From: Dasania sp051277005
Lineage (GTDB): Bacteria; Pseudomonadota; Gammaproteobacteria; Pseudomonadales; Dasaniaceae
Length of the DNA stretch: 8,486 nt
Direction: 5' to 3'
Assembly: GCA_051277005.1 (NCBI GenBank)
Contig: JBNMPS010000121.1
Coordinates: forward strand, 1-8,486
This document shows positions 6,512-8,486 of this stretch, piece by piece (position 1 is the stretch's first letter; the number at the start of each line of letters is the position of its first letter). The notes below the pieces were generated by a model that had not been told where the DNA came from, ran no database searches, and saw only the letters and a list, made by a program, of their open reading frames with translations. The translations under genes were made by a program, and so were the position numbers.

Positions 6512-6517
6512 ATTATA
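6512..6517 (-). promoter_or_regulatory. Candidate -10 element for the hisI-hisE-tat unit
   Basis: On the minus strand a perfect TATAAT stands just after the ubiB stop, about 110 bp before hisI. The best nearby -35 match, TTGATA (6537-6532), is only 14 bp away, which is too short; at 17 bp the hexamer is AAATTG. GATAAT preceded by TGC further down in the gap is an alternative. A promoter in this gap is likely from its size, but the exact element is uncertain. Confidence 0.3.
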
Positions 6518-6533
6518 TAATCCTGCAAGGGTA

Positions 6534-8165
6534 TCAATTTCGTAGCCACAGCAATGAACCTGCAAATAATAGCACCCAGCTAATCGGGGGGAGGGATTGC
6601 AGATATGCCATGAGCGATGGGTTGGCCACGGTTGCGGCAGTGGCTAATAAAATAATAGCGGCGTTACCTAATCGCTTGTTGCGACGCTGCTGTTTAATTT
6701 GCTGTTGCAGGGTAGTGAGTTGCTGACCCTGCTGTTCACAAATCTCGGTTAGCTGGTTGTGTTGTTCTAGGCTGTGAGATAAAACCTTGGGCAGTTTGGG
6801 TAGCTGCTCTAATAAATCAGGCCAGCCTTTGCTTAAACGTTTTATCATGCCCATTGGCGAGTAGCGATCTTTGACCCATTGCTCTAAAAAGGGTTGGGCG
6901 GTGTTCCATAAATCTAATTCAGGGTAGAGTTCACGGCCCAGGCCTTCGATATTTAACATGGTTTTTTGTAGCAGTACTAACGAGGGCTGTACTTCCATGT
7001 CAAAGCGTCTAGCGGTCTGGAATAAATTTAACAACACCTGGCCAAAGGATATTTCGCCCAAAGGTTTTTCAAAGATGGGTTCACAAACGCTACGAATGGC
7101 TGCTTCAAAATCATTGATGCGTGTTTCGGGTGGAATCCAACCGCACTCGACATGTAGCTCAGCCACTAAACGGTAATCGCGCTGGAAGATCGCTAATAAG
7201 TTGCGGGCTAGATAATATTGGTCAAAGTCATTAAGGCTACCAATGATGGCGCAATCGATACCAATGTACTTTGGGTTGCCGGGGTGTTCGCGCGAAACAA
7301 AGACATTACCGGGGTGCATATCGGCGTGAAAAAAACTATCGCGAAAAACCTGAGTAAAAAAGATTTCGACGCCGCGCTCGGCCAATAATTTCAAGTTAGT
7401 GTTTTGTGCTTTTAGCGCATCAATGTCAGTGACAGGTATACCGTGGATGCGCTCCATCGTGAGTATGTTGTTACGGCTGTAATCCCAATAGACTTCGGGC
7501 ACATAAAGCTCTTTGCTATTTAAAAAGTTACGCCGCAGTTGCGAGGTGTTGGCACCTTCTCGCTGCAGGTCTAGCTCATCAAATATGGTGTGTCGGTAAT
7601 CTTCAACTACTTCAACGGGGCGTAGGCGTCTGCCATCGACTGAATATTTTTGTAACAGTTTTGCCAAGGTAAACATTAACTTAGTATCTTGGCGGATGGT
7701 TTTATCTATGCCGGGGCGAACGACTTTCACCACCACTTGTTCGCCACTGAGTAAAGTCGCTTCGTGAACCTGTGCAATAGAAGCGGAGGCTAACGGAGTG
7801 GTTTCGAAGCGGGCAAATAAGTGCTCTACCGAGTCGCCTAAACCTTTTTCAATGATTTCTCTGGCTTGGCTCTCGGCAAAGGGCGGCACTTGATCTTGCA
7901 GTAGTGCTAGCTCATCAATCAAATCATCGGGCAATAAGTCGCGACGGGTAGAAAGCATTTGGCCGAATTTAATAAAAATGGGGCCTAGTTCTATCAGTGC
8001 TAAACGTAAGCGTTCACCACGATTTTTTTTAGGTGCGGGTAAAAGGCCTAGTGGCGCTAGCGGTAAGCGAATTACGGCGGGAATAGCGTCGTGTTTAAAA
8101 AAAGTATCTAATCGATATTTTAATACGACGCGAATGATTTGGCTGATTCGATAGGTGCGTGTCAC
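6534..8165 (-). CDS. ubiB: UbiB, atypical kinase-family protein of ubiquinone biosynthesis
   Basis: UbiB is required for aerobic ubiquinone synthesis; the family (ADCK/ABC1) has an atypical kinase fold with ATPase activity, and its exact role is still debated. The 543-residue product is near the E. coli length (546). Motifs in order are KFGQ (66-69) in the KxGQ extension, the Ala-rich loop LASASIAQVH (125-134), Lys147 in VVVKVVRPG, Glu197 in FDELDL, HADMHPGN (280-287, Asp282) and IGIDCAIIG (301-309, Asp304). A coiled-coil-like Gln-rich stretch (about 466-495) precedes two C-terminal membrane segments (about 500-520 and 527-541). The start is GTG at 8165, supported by AGGA 6 bases upstream. 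It follows ubiJ by 21 bp. The Ala in DCAIIG stands where I expect Gly. Confidence 0.96.
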   Translation of the reverse strand: MTRTYRISQIIRVVLKYRLDTFFKHDAIPAVIRLPLAPLGLLPAPKKNRGERLRLALIELGPIFIKFGQMLSTRRDLLPDDLIDELALLQDQVPPFAESQAREIIEKGLGDSVEHLFARFETTPLASASIAQVHEATLLSGEQVVVKVVRPGIDKTIRQDTKLMFTLAKLLQKYSVDGRRLRPVEVVEDYRHTIFDELDLQREGANTSQLRRNFLNSKELYVPEVYWDYSRNNILTMERIHGIPVTDIDALKAQNTNLKLLAERGVEIFFTQVFRDSFFHADMHPGNVFVSREHPGNPKYIGIDCAIIGSLNDFDQYYLARNLLAIFQRDYRLVAELHVECGWIPPETRINDFEAAIRSVCEPIFEKPLGEISFGQVLLNLFQTARRFDMEVQPSLVLLQKTMLNIEGLGRELYPELDLWNTAQPFLEQWVKDRYSPMGMIKRLSKGWPDLLEQLPKLPKVLSHSLEQHNQLTEICEQQGQQLTTLQQQIKQQRRNKRLGNAAIILLATAATVANPSLMAYLQSLPPISWVLLFAGSLLWLRN

Positions 8166-8186
8166 GGTAAATCCTAATGCTCTAAC

Positions 8187-8486
8187 TTATCGGCGGGGTA
8201 TCTGTTGCCGTAATTTATTGATCCGTGCCTCTAGTCGTTCGGTACGCATTTTGACGTGTGATATATTTTGGTAAAAGTCTTCTACTTGCCATCGTGGTGG
8301 CAGTAGCTCACTTTCTTCCTTGATATATTCTTCGGTTTGTCGCTTGAGATTGGTGAAGACTTGGCTGGCAAATGTAAACCCTTGGCGTAGGGTGTTGCCC
8401 AGTTGGTGGCCTATCACATCGCCAAATAAATTGGCTAGCGGGGCTTCCCAGTCTAACTCTAATTGTTGGCCGGTTTTTTGTAGCTC
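8187..8486 (-). CDS. ubiJ: UbiJ, ubiquinone biosynthesis accessory factor, C-terminal part
   Basis: UbiJ carries an SCP2-type lipid-binding domain and, with UbiK, helps organise the soluble Ubi enzyme complex in aerobic ubiquinone synthesis. The last 99 codons are present and the N-terminal part lies beyond the window. The frame is open to the window edge, reading ELQKTGQQLELDWEAPLANL then FGDVIGHQLG, so the GTG at 8417 is not the real start. Typical family features are LELDWEAPLANLFGD, the EEYIKEESELLPPRWQVEDF segment, and a C-terminal coiled coil ending in RTERLEARINKLRQQIPRR. The position directly ahead of ubiB, 21 bp away, is the usual ubiE-ubiJ-ubiB order and supports the call; ubiE is expected outside the window. 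Confidence 0.9.
   Translation of the reverse strand, partial: ELQKTGQQLELDWEAPLANLFGDVIGHQLGNTLRQGFTFASQVFTNLKRQTEEYIKEESELLPPRWQVEDFYQNISHVKMRTERLEARINKLRQQIPRR

Noticed and set aside
8187..8417. A complete 76-residue gene starting at GTG 8417
   Set aside because: The same frame remains open to the window end with UbiJ-like sequence, so the gene is cut by the window edge.

Overview
The window looks like a piece of a gammaproteobacterial chromosome. The evidence is the ubiJ-ubiB-hisI-hisE-tatA-tatB-tatC gene order, the split hisI and hisE genes, and an RNase II-type exoribonuclease close to Escherichia coli RNase II in length and active-site spacing. Moderate GC and protein sequences like those of free-living, possibly marine, gammaproteobacteria (Cellvibrionales-like) are only an impression; no rRNA or other decisive taxonomic marker is present.

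Left part, about 1-1370, is a scar region. It starts inside a DDE (rve-type) transposase that has an in-frame stop next to its first catalytic aspartate. A hairpin terminator follows, then a decayed 5' fragment of asnS (asparaginyl-tRNA synthetase) with a one-base deletion, then a short unrecognised reading frame of doubtful status. Next comes an AT-rich stretch with a candidate promoter and a candidate terminator that could delimit a leader or small RNA of about 100 nt.

Middle part, 1371-2080: one plus-strand gene for a 204-residue protein of unknown function, with a conserved-looking N-terminal domain, an acidic linker and a C-terminal zinc ribbon. A strong hairpin with A and T tracts on its two sides separates it from the convergent minus-strand genes and can serve both directions.

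Right part, 2081-8486: eight minus-strand genes. In transcription order they are ubiJ (cut by the window end), ubiB, hisI, hisE, tatA, tatB, tatC and rnb. UbiJ and UbiB serve ubiquinone biosynthesis; HisI and HisE catalyse the third and second steps of histidine biosynthesis; TatABC form the twin-arginine translocase of the inner membrane; RNase II degrades RNA 3' to 5'. Gaps are short or overlapping inside ubiJ-ubiB (21 bp), hisI-hisE-tatA (12 and 28 bp) and tatA-tatB-tatC (26 bp, then an ATGA overlap). Gaps of 132 bp (ubiB-hisI) and 143 bp (tatC-rnb) probably mark transcription-unit boundaries.

I see no CRISPR array, toxin-antitoxin pair, phage gene, defence system or intact tRNA/rRNA. I found no convincing undescribed system. 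The items most worth checking are the asnS remnant beside the dead transposase, the candidate leader/small RNA, and the uncharacterised zinc-ribbon protein.
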